Source: CAG-791 sp002392385 (GTDB taxonomy: Bacteria; Bacillota; Clostridia; Lachnospirales; Lachnospiraceae). From it: DNA of 38,966 nt. Position 1 is the first letter of the stretch. Every line of letters begins with the position of its first letter. Shown here piece by piece: positions 26,622-33,121 of the stretch. The stretch covers positions 1 to 38,966 of the forward strand of contig CAMOIU010000026.1 in the NCBI GenBank assembly GCA_946616295.1. Direction: 5' to 3'. The translations under genes were made by a program, and so were the position numbers. The notes beneath the pieces are model-generated. The model did no database searches. It was not told the DNA's origin and was given only the letters and a program-made list of their open reading frames with translations.

Positions 26622-26981
26622 CTACACGTTGTGCCTGTCTTTGTTTCTGTGTCTGCGGAGCTCTCCGTGCAGCTCGACGCCCTGTCCCTCCAGGAGTCCC
26701 CGCAGGCTTGCCGCGAAGCCCCGGTCTCTCACCGCCAGGCAGGCCCTGTCGGCCTTGCCCACCGCGTGTCCCAGCGACTCCATATCTCCGTACAGAGCCC
26801 AGGATACGCCGGCATTCTCGGCCATGCGCACGAGCTTCTCCCGGGTATTGCCGGAGGCGTCCCCGGCTATGATCAGAAGGTGGGCCTTCCGGTCCTTGAC
26901 CGCCTGCTGCGCCATCTCGCCGGCACTGATCCGGCCGGCCTTCTGGGCCAGGCCCAGCAGGGTATAGATCCTGTCCGTCAC
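26622..26981 (-). CDS. ylxQ: Ribosomal L7Ae/L30e/S12e/Gadd45 family protein (YlxQ)
   Basis: The 119-residue product (YTLLGLAQKAGRISAGEMAQ, AHLLIIAGDASGNTREKLVR) has the L7Ae-like RNA-binding fold of YlxQ, a K-turn-binding candidate of unknown detailed role. The start is GTG at 26981, overlapping the ylxR stop as GTGA; the longer open frame to 27083 is a shadow of ylxR. Its place between ylxR and infB is fully conserved in Firmicutes. Confidence 0.92.
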   Translation of the reverse strand: MTDRIYTLLGLAQKAGRISAGEMAQQAVKDRKAHLLIIAGDASGNTREKLVRMAENAGVSWALYGDMESLGHAVGKADRACLAVRDRGFAASLRGLLEGQGVELHGELRRHRNKDRHNV

Positions 26982-27241
26982 TCCGCTCTCAGCTCCTTCT
27001 CCAGTTCCGCGTAGATCTCCGCCGGCACGTTGTCGCGCAGGGCCTTGTTGAGGGACTTCCTGCGGACGGCCTTCCTGAGGCACTCGGGATCTCTGCAGAG
27101 ATAGGCTCCCCGCCCGGCAGCCCTGCCGGTGGGATCGGTCATGATCCTGCCCTCGGGGCTGCGGATCACGCGGATCAGCATTTTCTTCTCTTTGCTCTCA
27201 CCGCAGCCGATGCAGCGCCGCATCGGGATCTTCTTGATCAT
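26978..27241 (-). CDS. rnpM: YlxR / RNase P modulator RnpM
   Basis: The 87-residue protein begins with RRCIGCGESKEKKMLIRVIR and contains the hallmark GRGAYLC. YlxR proteins bind RNA; the Bacillus protein has been described as a modulator of RNase P. Two Cys near the N-terminus (CIGC) and one in GRGAYLCRDPECL are conserved in the family. It follows nusA by 32 bp. Confidence 0.93.
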   Translation of the reverse strand: MIKKIPMRRCIGCGESKEKKMLIRVIRSPEGRIMTDPTGRAAGRGAYLCRDPECLRKAVRRKSLNKALRDNVPAEIYAELEKELRAE

Positions 27242-27273
27242 GGTGTCATCTCCTCACGATGCCGGAAACCGGT

Positions 27274-28527
27274 TCACTCTGTCTCTTCTTCGGAATATGC
27301 TTCCTCTTCGTAGCTGTCCTCGTAGATCTCGTCGGCGGGAGCGCCGTCCTCGCCGGTGTAGGCCTCCTCCTCGTACTCATCGTACTCGTCGTAGTCCTCG
27401 TAATCCTCGTAACGGAAGCCGACGGCATCCTTGGCCTGGGTCTCGTTCTTGATATCGATCCTGTAGCCGGTAAGCTTGGCGGCGAGACGGGCGTTCTGGC
27501 CCTCCTTGCCGATGGCCAGGGACAGCTGGTAGTCCGGCACGACGACCTTGGCGCTGCGCTCCTCGGGGTCCGCGAACACGGCCGTGATCTTGGCGGGAGA
27601 CAGGGCGTTCTTGATCAGCTCGCCCGGGTTGTCGTCCCAGTTGACGATATCGATCTTCTCTCTGCCGTCCTTGCAGAGCTCGCGGACGATGGCGTTGACA
27701 CGGCTGCCGTTGACGCCGACACAGGCGCCAACCGCGTCCACGTCGGGATCATTGGACCACACGGCGATCTTGGTGCGGCTGCCGGCCTCTCGGGCGATGC
27801 TCTCGATGGTCACGATGCCCTGGGCGATCTCCGCCACTTCGGTCTCAAAGAGGCAGCGGACCAGCTCCCTGGAGGAGCGGCTGACCTGGATCCTGGGACC
27901 GCGGCTGTTGTTCTGCACCTCGGTGATGTAGACCTTGATGTGATCTTCGGGATTGAGGACCTCACCGGGGATCTGCTCCTTCTCAGGCAGCACACCGTCG
28001 GCCCTGCCGAGGTTGATGCTGATGTTCCTGCCGAAGCGGCGACCCACGATACCGGTGACGGCGCGGTTCTTCATCTCGCTGAAGTAGTTGATGACCGCGT
28101 TCTTCTCCTCTTCCCGGATCTTCTGGGTGATGATGTTCTTGGCGTTGGCGGTGGCGATACGGCCGAAATCACGGCTGTTGATATCCACGCGCACCTCGGC
28201 GCCGATCTCGCTGTTGAGGTGGAGCTGCACGGCCTGGTCCTGAGTGATCTGCAGCATGGGGTCCTCGACCTCCTCGGGGCTTCCCACCACAGTCTTGACC
28301 GCGTAGACATGAAATTCAGAAGTCTCTCTGTTGATCTCGACGCTGATGTTGTCTTCCTTGCCGAAATGGCTCTTGCAGGCTGTGCGCAATGAGTTCTCGA
28401 TCGCGTCGTACAGCACGTCGGGACTGATCTTCTTCTCCTGACAGATCATCATGATCGCCGCATGCAGCTCTCCGACTCTCTCCTTCTCGCTCGGTCCCTC
28501 CGCAGCTTTCTTGGTACTTCTTCTCAT
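27274..28527 (-). CDS. nusA: Transcription termination/antitermination protein NusA
   Basis: RNA polymerase-associated factor controlling pausing, termination and rRNA antitermination. The 417 residues contain the N-terminal polymerase-binding domain (about 20-140), an S1 domain (TGIVGRRFGRNISINLGRAD), two KH domains (SREPGSRTKIAV-like sequence, here AREAGSRTKIAVWSNDPDVD, and GACVGVNGSRVNAIVREL; later LAIGKEGQNARLAAKLTGY), and an acidic Glu/Asp/Tyr tail after about 375. Start supported by AAAGGAG seven bases before ATG. It follows rimP by 50 bp. Confidence 0.96.
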   Translation of the reverse strand: MRRSTKKAAEGPSEKERVGELHAAIMMICQEKKISPDVLYDAIENSLRTACKSHFGKEDNISVEINRETSEFHVYAVKTVVGSPEEVEDPMLQITQDQAVQLHLNSEIGAEVRVDINSRDFGRIATANAKNIITQKIREEEKNAVINYFSEMKNRAVTGIVGRRFGRNISINLGRADGVLPEKEQIPGEVLNPEDHIKVYITEVQNNSRGPRIQVSRSSRELVRCLFETEVAEIAQGIVTIESIAREAGSRTKIAVWSNDPDVDAVGACVGVNGSRVNAIVRELCKDGREKIDIVNWDDNPGELIKNALSPAKITAVFADPEERSAKVVVPDYQLSLAIGKEGQNARLAAKLTGYRIDIKNETQAKDAVGFRYEDYEDYDEYDEYEEEAYTGEDGAPADEIYEDSYEEEAYSEEETE

Positions 28528-28577
28528 CTCTGCTCCTTTGCTCTTATGTCCTTGTATTCCGTCCGGCCGGAATCGTT

Positions 28578-29048
28578 TCAGAAGTCCAGCGCCAGCCGGA
28601 TCACGGCGACGGATTTCCTGGTCAGCGTTCTCTCTCCCTGTTCCGTCATGAGGCGAATGCTGGTGCTGTCGTAGCCCAGAAGCTCTCCCGACAGATCCTT
28701 GGTTCCCGTCTCCGGGTCCGCCTTGTAGAGACGGATCTCCACATCCATGCCTATGCTCTGGGCCAGGTGCCTGTCCCGGGTGAGTTTCCTGCCAAGGCCC
28801 GGACTGGATACGATCAGTGTGTAGGCATCCGCGATGAAATCCGCCTCGTCCAGGGCATCGGACAGGGGCCTGCTGACGGCCTCACAGTCTCCGATGTTGA
28901 CCCCGCCGTCCTTGTCGATAAAGACGTTCAGGCTGTACTCACCGCCGGCCCTGACATACTCCACATCATAGATGCGGACGCCGTTGGCAGCCGCGATGGG
29001 GGCCGCAAGCGCTTCTGTTCTCTCCTCGATCTCTCTGTATCCGGCCAT
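28578..29048 (-). CDS. rimP: Ribosome maturation factor RimP
   Basis: Needed for 30S assembly (binding of S9/S19 region proteins). The 156-residue protein shows the family pattern GVRIYDVEYVRAGGEYSLNV FIDKDGGV, then DCEAVSRPLSDALDE and YTLIVSSPGLGRKLTRDRH (each in part). First gene of the nusA-infB operon, behind a promoter with an overlapping inverted repeat and a leader terminator hairpin. RBS is AAAGGA just before ATG. Confidence 0.94.
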   Translation of the reverse strand: MAGYREIEERTEALAAPIAAANGVRIYDVEYVRAGGEYSLNVFIDKDGGVNIGDCEAVSRPLSDALDEADFIADAYTLIVSSPGLGRKLTRDRHLAQSIGMDVEIRLYKADPETGTKDLSGELLGYDSTSIRLMTEQGERTLTRKSVAVIRLALDF

Positions 29049-29063
29049 GGTCCTTTACCCAAC

Positions 29064-29087
29064 AAAAAAGCGGACTTGCAGGTCCAC
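29064..29087 (-). terminator. Leader terminator (attenuator candidate) of the rimP-nusA-infB operon
   Basis: Between the promoter and the rimP start the minus strand carries GTGGAC (29082-29087), a six-base loop, GTCCGC (29070-29075) and then six T (29064-29069). A U-tract directly after a GC stem in the 5' leader is the form of an intrinsic terminator. It would have to be read through for the nusA operon to be expressed, which makes NusA-dependent autoregulation an attractive inference. Confidence 0.6.
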
Positions 29088-29117
29088 TTCACTACTTACA
29101 CTATCCATTTCGGTGAC

Positions 29118-29146
29118 ATCTTAACACAGCTTGTCCAAAGATGCAA
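29118..29146 (-). promoter_or_regulatory. Promoter of the rimP-nusA-ylxRQ-infB-rbfA operon
   Basis: Minus strand TTGCAT (29141-29146), 17-bp spacer, TAAGAT (29118-29123). About 65 nt of leader lie between the predicted start site and rimP. Confidence 0.7.
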
Positions 29147-29153
29147 GGACAAG
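29130..29153. promoter_or_regulatory. Perfect 7-bp inverted repeat over the -35 region, operator candidate
   Basis: CTTGTCC (29130-29136), 10 bp, GGACAAG (29147-29153). The two half-sites flank and overlap the -35 box of the rimP promoter with centre spacing of 17 bp, suited to a dimeric repressor. The regulator is unknown. Confidence 0.45.
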
Positions 29154-29168
29154 TGCGAAAAAATGCTG

Positions 29169-29216
29169 AAAAACAGCCTGTCGGGGGCCATAAGGCCCCC
29201 AAACCGACAGACTGTT
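29169..29216 (-). terminator. Rho-independent terminator of the trpB2-paaK operon
   Basis: On the minus strand CTGTCG (29205-29210) and GGGGCC (29194-29199) pair with CGACAG (29178-29183) and GGCCCC (29184-29189); AACAG/CTGTT pairs (29172-29176 with 29212-29216) extend the base. TTTTT (29169-29173) follows. It isolates the accessory operon from the rimP promoter immediately beyond. Confidence 0.85.
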
Positions 29217-29250
29217 CTTTCTTAATTATATGCCCTTCCCTATATGCCCG

Positions 29251-29286
29251 TTACCGGCTATATCCATCGCCGGGTGTGATCGCCAT
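29251..29286 (-). CDS. 11-codon mini-ORF with strong ribosome binding site after paaK
   Basis: Thirteen bases after the paaK stop, AAGGAGG precedes an ATG at 29286 that opens MAITPGDGYSR and stops with TAA at 29251-29253. The RBS is as strong as any in the window but the product is tiny. It may be what is left of a third gene of the operon (paaK is often followed by an ACT-domain gene in related bacteria, from memory), or a short functional peptide. No homology can be judged at this length. Confidence 0.35.
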   Translation of the reverse strand: MAITPGDGYSR

Positions 29287-29300
29287 GATGACCTCCTTAT

Positions 29301-30608
29301 TCAGTCGTGAAGCTTACGTTTGTCGATAACACGGACGGCCTTGCCTTCGGACCGCGCGATGGACTTGGGCGGCACGAGGTGGATCTTGGGCCCGATGCCC
29401 AGCATGGAGCGCATGGCCCCGTTGAGTTCCTTCTCACGGGACTGGATGTCCGCGATCTTGTCGGAGAACTGGTCCGGGCTGAACTCCACGTAGACATCGA
29501 AGGTGTCGGTGTTGTTGGCACGGTCGACGACGATCTGATAGTTGGGCGTATAGCCTTCCTTGAGCAGGACCGCTTCGATCTGGCTGGGGAAGACGTTGAC
29601 GCCGCGGATGATCATCATATCGTCGCTGCGGCCCATGGGTTTGGTCATTTTCACATGGGTGCGGCCGCAGGAGCAGGGCTTGCGGCTCAGGATGCAGATG
29701 TCCTTGGTGCGGTAGCGGAGCAGAGGGAAGCCCTCCTTGTCCAGAGAGGTGAAGACCAGCTCACCCTTGGAGCCCTCGGGCAGCACCTCGCCGGTCTCGG
29801 GATCGATGATCTCGGCGTAGAAGTGGTCCTCGTTGATGTGCATGCCGGTCTGCTCCTCGCACTCGAAGGAGACACCGGGGCCGGAGGTCTCGGTCAGGCC
29901 GTAGATATCGTAGGCCTTGATGCCCAGACTCTTCTCGATGCTCCTGCGCATCTCCTCGGTCCAGGGCTCCGCGCCGAAAATACCGGCCTTGAGCTTGTTG
30001 TCCTCAGGCTTGTAGCCCCGCTCCGCCAGGGACTCGCCGATGAAGGCGGCGTAGGAAGGCGTGCAGCAGAGAATCGTCGCATTCAGGTCCATCATGAACT
30101 GGATCTGCCGGTCCGTATTGCCGGAGGACATGGGAAGGGTCAGACAGCCGACCTTGTGGGATCCGCCGTTGAGGCCGGGGCCGCCGGTGAAGAGGCCGTA
30201 GCCGTAGCAGATCTGGCAGACATCCTCATTGGTGCCGCCCGCCGCCACGATGGCTCTGGCGCAGCACTCCTCCCACATATCGATGTCCTTCTGGGTGTAG
30301 AAGGCCACCACTCTCCTGCCCGTGGTGCCGGAGGTGGACTGGATGCGCACACAGTTCTTAAGATCTGTGCCCAGAAGACCGTAAGGATAAGCGATACGGA
30401 GATCCTCCTTGGTCAGGAAGGGGAGCTTCTTGATATCGTCAACGCTCTGAATATCTTCCGGCTTCACGCCCTTCTTGTCCATCAGATCGCGATAATAAGG
30501 CACGTTGTCATAGACATACTTGACCTGCTTCACGATCTTCTCATTCTGAATGCGGAGGATCTCCTCCCTGGATGCAGTCTCGATCTCTTTCTGGTAGTAA
30601 TTCTTCAT
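29301..30608 (-). CDS. paaK: Phenylacetate/aryl-acetate CoA ligase (PaaK family)
   Basis: AMP-forming acyl-CoA ligase. The 435-residue protein has the PaaK N-terminus (YVYDNVPYYRDLMDKKGVKP), the phosphate loop STSGTTGRRV (91-100), the aromatic pocket region YGYGLFTGGPGLNGGSHKVG, and YGLTETSGPGVSFEC, with a C-terminal domain that carries the adenylation lysine in EGKAVRVIDKRKL. In anaerobes such enzymes activate phenylacetate, indoleacetate or other aryl acids made by oxidative or Ehrlich-type degradation of Phe, Tyr and Trp; the exact acid is not determinable here. It lies 59 bp after the TrpB-like gene in one operon whose leader looks aromatic-responsive. No indolepyruvate oxidoreductase genes (iorAB) are present in the window. 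Confidence 0.93.
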   Translation of the reverse strand: MKNYYQKEIETASREEILRIQNEKIVKQVKYVYDNVPYYRDLMDKKGVKPEDIQSVDDIKKLPFLTKEDLRIAYPYGLLGTDLKNCVRIQSTSGTTGRRVVAFYTQKDIDMWEECCARAIVAAGGTNEDVCQICYGYGLFTGGPGLNGGSHKVGCLTLPMSSGNTDRQIQFMMDLNATILCCTPSYAAFIGESLAERGYKPEDNKLKAGIFGAEPWTEEMRRSIEKSLGIKAYDIYGLTETSGPGVSFECEEQTGMHINEDHFYAEIIDPETGEVLPEGSKGELVFTSLDKEGFPLLRYRTKDICILSRKPCSCGRTHVKMTKPMGRSDDMMIIRGVNVFPSQIEAVLLKEGYTPNYQIVVDRANNTDTFDVYVEFSPDQFSDKIADIQSREKELNGAMRSMLGIGPKIHLVPPKSIARSEGKAVRVIDKRKLHD

Positions 30609-30667
30609 GATTCTCTTAAAACTCCTGTAAAACTGATTTGAATCTTCTGAATCTGAGACCGTCCCGC

Positions 30668-32047
30668 TCAGTCGATCACAGGAAGGGCCGCGATGCTCTT
30701 CTGCAGATCTTCATCCGTAGGAACCTGGTCGGTCATCTCGCCGTTGTGGAACTTCTCATAAGCCACAAGGTCGAAATAACCTGTGCCGGTAAGGCCGAAG
30801 ACGATGTTCTTGGCCTCGCCTGTCTCCTTGCAGCGCAGTGCCTCGTCGATGGCGACCTTGATGGCGTGGGAGCTCTCCGGCGCCGGCAGGATGCCCTCTA
30901 CCCTGGCAAAACGCTCCGCCGCCTCGAAGACCGCTGTCTGTTCCACGGAGACCGCCTCCATGAGACCGTCATCGTAGAGCTGGGACAGGACCGAGCTCAT
31001 GCCGTGATAGCGCAGACCGCCCGCGTGGTTGGGCGAAGGGATGAAACCGGAGCCCAGGGTGTACATCTTGGCCAGCGGGCACACCATGCCGGTGTCGCAG
31101 AAGTCATAGGCGTACACGCCTCTGGTCAGGCTGGGGCAGGAGGCAGGCTCCACGGCGATGATCCTGGCATCCAGCTTGCCGTTGATCTTGTCCCGCATGA
31201 AGGGGGCGATCAGACCGCCCAGGTTCGAGCCGCCACCGGCGCAGCCGATGATGATATCCGGAACGATATCATATTTGGCCAGGGCCGCCTCGGTCTCCAG
31301 ACCGATCACGCTCTGGTGCAGGAGGACCTGGTTCAGGACGCTGCCCAGGACATAACGATAACCGGGTGTGGTCACAGCCGCTTCCACAGCCTCAGAGATC
31401 GCGCAGCCCAGAGAGCCCGTGGTCCCCGGATACTCCGCCAGGATCTTCTGCCCGACCTGGGTCGTGTTCGAAGGCGAAGGCGTGACATCCGCGCCGTACA
31501 CCTTCATGACTTCGCGGCGGAAGGGCTTCTGCTCATAGGACACCTTGACCATGTAGACACGGCAGTCCAGCCCGAAATAAGAACAGGCCATGGAGAGCGC
31601 CGTTCCCCACTGTCCCGCTCCCGTCTCCGTGGTCACACCCTTCAGGCCCTGCTTCTTGGCATAATAGGCCTGCGCGATGGCGGAATTGAGCTTGTGAGAT
31701 CCGCTGGTATTGTTGCCCTCAAACTTATAATAGATGTGGGCGGGGGTCCCCAGCGCCTCCTCCAGACAGTAGGCTCTCACCAGCGGCGAGGGACGATACA
31801 TCCTGTAGAAGTCCAGGATCTCCTGCGGAATAGGAAAATATTCCGTGTCATTGTCCAGTTCCTGCCGGATCAGCTCCTCACAGAACACCGGGGCCAGCTC
31901 CTCAGCCTGCATAGGCTGATGCGTTCCAGGGTTCAGCAGCGGAGCCGGCTTGTTCTTCATCGCATGGCGGACGTTGTACCACGCCTTCGGCATCTCATCC
32001 TCCGTGAGATAGATCTTGTACGGGATCCTGGCGGCCGTGTTTTCCAT
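30668..32047 (-). CDS. trpB2: TrpB-like pyridoxal-phosphate enzyme (tryptophan synthase beta, TrpB2 type)
   Basis: PLP-dependent enzyme related to the beta subunit of tryptophan synthase, which joins indole and serine. At 459 residues it is longer than classical TrpB (about 395) and starts with the N-terminal extension seen in TrpB2 proteins (IPYKIYLTEDEMPKAWYNVR). It carries RPSPLVRA (85-92), the PLP lysine K119 in NNTSGSHKLNSA, the ETGAGQWG motif (141-148) and the phosphate-binding GGGSNLGG (271-278). No trpA or other trp genes are nearby, typical of TrpB2, which may recycle indole or use another nucleophile. ATG has AAAGGAG upstream. Expression probably depends on the attenuator leader at 32108-32355. 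Confidence 0.9.
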   Translation of the reverse strand: MENTAARIPYKIYLTEDEMPKAWYNVRHAMKNKPAPLLNPGTHQPMQAEELAPVFCEELIRQELDNDTEYFPIPQEILDFYRMYRPSPLVRAYCLEEALGTPAHIYYKFEGNNTSGSHKLNSAIAQAYYAKKQGLKGVTTETGAGQWGTALSMACSYFGLDCRVYMVKVSYEQKPFRREVMKVYGADVTPSPSNTTQVGQKILAEYPGTTGSLGCAISEAVEAAVTTPGYRYVLGSVLNQVLLHQSVIGLETEAALAKYDIVPDIIIGCAGGGSNLGGLIAPFMRDKINGKLDARIIAVEPASCPSLTRGVYAYDFCDTGMVCPLAKMYTLGSGFIPSPNHAGGLRYHGMSSVLSQLYDDGLMEAVSVEQTAVFEAAERFARVEGILPAPESSHAIKVAIDEALRCKETGEAKNIVFGLTGTGYFDLVAYEKFHNGEMTDQVPTDEDLQKSIAALPVID

Positions 32048-32107
32048 GCTTCTGCTCCTTTCTCTTCCCTTTCAGGGCACATAAACTGCATGCTTCCTAT
32101 ATCACAT

Positions 32108-32138
32108 AAAAAGGCGGGGCACCGGCCGGTGCCTCGCC
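32108..32138 (-). terminator. Leader terminator (attenuator) before trpB2
   Basis: Minus strand arms 32128-32138 and 32113-32123 (GGCGAGGCACC against GGTGCCCCGCC, one G-U-type position) around a GGCC loop, followed by TTTTT at 32108-32112. It lies 61 bp upstream of the trpB2 start and 34 bp after the leader-peptide stop, inside the transcript that starts near 32320. Confidence 0.85.
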
Positions 32139-32170
32139 TCTGCGTGATCTGAGTCATCTCGCTCTCACAA

Positions 32171-32218
32171 CTTCAGCACAGCAAACCGACCTTACTGTCA
32201 GTGCCAGTAAAGCTGAAG
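32171..32218 (-). promoter_or_regulatory. Leader hairpin overlapping the aromatic codons, with antiterminator segment
   Basis: Minus strand CTTCAGC (32212-32218) pairs with GCTGAAG (32171-32177), and inside it TTACTG (32205-32210) pairs with CAGTAA (32192-32197). The 5' arm covers leader codons 13-15, directly after Phe-Trp-Phe. Between the inner and outer 3' arms lies GGTCGGT (32185-32191), which can pair with ACCGGCC (32124-32130) of the terminator with one G-U pair, a candidate antiterminator. Confidence 0.7.
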
Positions 32219-32256
32219 CTAAACCAGAAGTTGTCATTGCGGAAATACTGTTTCAT
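32173..32256 (-). CDS. Aromatic-rich leader peptide (27 aa) of the trpB2-paaK operon
   Basis: ATG at 32256 with GGAG ten bases upstream opens a 27-codon ORF. Residues 4-16 are YFRNDNFWFSFSF, giving five Phe, one Trp and one Tyr in the peptide; the stop is TGA. The frame is open further upstream to a GTG at 32430, but the predicted transcription start (near 32320) lies downstream of that codon, so the short form is the one that can be made. An in-frame ATG at 32289 without a clear RBS is an alternative start. I infer that its translation senses charged Phe/Trp tRNA and sets whether the terminator at 32108-32138 forms. It is not expected to have a function as a free protein. Confidence 0.75.
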   Translation of the reverse strand: MKQYFRNDNFWFSFSFTGTDSKVGLLC

Positions 32257-32326
32257 GGCTATGAATCTCCATGTTTGAACATATTGCATATTACGTGTAT
32301 ATTTATGTGCTTGTCCGTTGAAAGCC

Positions 32327-32355
32327 ACTTTAGCACTGTAAAGGGGCGGTGTCAA
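32327..32355 (-). promoter_or_regulatory. Consensus promoter of the trpB2-paaK leader
   Basis: Minus strand TTGACA (32350-32355), 17-bp spacer, TAAAGT (32327-32332), with a very A/T-rich stretch upstream (32356-32420) resembling an UP element. Local base composition is far lower in GC than flanking genes. Confidence 0.85.
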
Positions 32356-32467
32356 TCCTTTTTTCTCCATCTTCCCCCAAAAATCACCTTTTAAATATTT
32401 TTTCAAAAAACCCTTGCTTTGTTCGCTCACATATGATACATTTACTTACGCGTCAGACAACGCACAT

Positions 32468-32539
32468 GGCTCGTTGGTCAAGGGGTTAAGACGCCGCCCT
32501 CTCACGGCGGAAACAGCGGTTCGATTCCGCTACGAGCTG
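32468..32539 (+). tRNA. tRNA-Glu (CUC anticodon)
   Basis: A 72-nt cloverleaf: acceptor GGCTCGT pairs with ACGAGCT (first pair G-U), D-stem GTC/GAC, anticodon stem CCGCC/GGCGG with loop CTCTCAC giving anticodon CTC, T-stem AGCGG/CCGCT with loop TTCGATT, discriminator G at 32539. CCA is not encoded. It is transcribed divergently from the trpB2 leader; TTGCTT and TACATT with a 17-bp spacer (32414-32442) could be its promoter. Confidence 0.93.
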
Positions 32540-32571
32540 TTGACTGTTTAACACAGCCCAACCCACAGAAG

Positions 32572-32597
32572 ACATCCCAGTGATGGGATGTTTTTTT
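32572..32597 (+). terminator. Rho-independent terminator of tRNA-Glu
   Basis: ACATCCCA (32572-32579), GTGA loop, TGGGATGT (32584-32591), then a run of T to 32597. Confidence 0.92.
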
Positions 32598-32691
32598 GTG
32601 CCGTGGGGCTGTGGTTTTTTTAAAGAAAGATGATCTGGCCTGGGGGTGCTCTTCTTGCCTGGGAATGCTTGTTATGTGGCTGGCCGGGGGT

Positions 32692-32707
32692 GTTTCGTTT
32701 GCGAAAC
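32692..32707. repeat. Short hairpin leading into the 61-bp array
   Basis: GTTTCG (32692-32697), TTTG, CGAAAC (32702-32707). Its 3' half shares the AACGTT boundary of the first array unit. Confidence 0.6.
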
Positions 32708-32951
32708 GTTACCGCGGCCGTGATGTAAGCGTTTACTTCACGGTGGTTATAACGTTTCCGGCGACAGTCGTTATTTCCCCTGTGAAATCTCTTGTATTTC
32801 ACGGAAGAAATAACGTTTCTCTTCTCAATCGTTATTTACGCTGTGAAATATCCCGTATTTCACGGCCGAGATAACGTCCCTCTTCAGCATCGTTATTCTC
32901 TCCGTGAAATTTCTTGTATTTCACGGCCGAGATAACGTCCCGGTAACAGCC
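32707..32951. repeat. Tandem array of four 61-62 bp units, each a nested hairpin
   Basis: Units start with CGTTA at 32707, 32769, 32830 and 32891. In the last three an outer stem (CGTTAT with ATAACG) encloses an inner stem GTGAAAT/ATTTCAC (32782-32802, 32843-32863, 32904-32924); centres are 61 bp apart. The first unit keeps the architecture with different letters (CCGTGA/TCACGG, outer CGTTA/TAACG), so compensatory change has preserved the stems. Sixty-one is not a multiple of three and the frames through it rotate, so coding is unlikely. The region lies between the tRNA-Glu terminator and the end of polC. Confidence 0.85.
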
Positions 32952-32984
32952 ACTTTTACCCAAAAACTTGTTGCAGCTGTTACC
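32942..32984. repeat. Inverted repeat at the end of the array
   Basis: GGTAACAGC (32942-32950) and GCTGTTACC (32976-32984), perfect 9 bp around 25 bases. It abuts the last array unit and may be a diverged unit or the array boundary. Confidence 0.75.
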
Positions 32985-33121
32985 TGCGAAATCACCTGCG
33001 ATCACAGCCAAGATTCGCAGACAGAAACACGCCACAAGCCTCTCGCCTTGCCCCACCCTTAATTCAAGCCCCTCTTCAGGCGCTGTCTTCATCTAAAGCC
33101 CCCCCATCCCTTCCGCGGCAG

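Noticed and set aside
29169..29225. Plus-strand terminator at the same hairpin
   Set aside because: The hairpin could work both ways, but no plus-strand gene precedes it.
31957..32157. 66-codon frame running through the attenuator terminator into trpB2
   Set aside because: No RBS, out of frame with trpB2, composition driven by the GC-rich hairpin.
32173..32430. 85-codon version of the leader ORF starting at GTG 32430
   Set aside because: No RBS before 32430, and the consensus promoter at 32327-32355 starts the transcript downstream of it. Only the 27-codon part is kept.
32048..32460. T-box riboswitch controlling trpB2
   Set aside because: The conserved T-box sequence (TGGNACC type) is absent on the transcribed strand; a leader peptide explains the region better.
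32707..32951. CRISPR array
   Set aside because: The units are nearly identical along their whole length with no variable spacers, and no cas genes are present.
32596..33092. Frames through the 61-bp array (plus 32596-32874; minus 32620-32802 and 32832-33092)
   Set aside because: Repeat period is not a multiple of three, translations give different repeated peptides in each unit, and no domain is recognisable.
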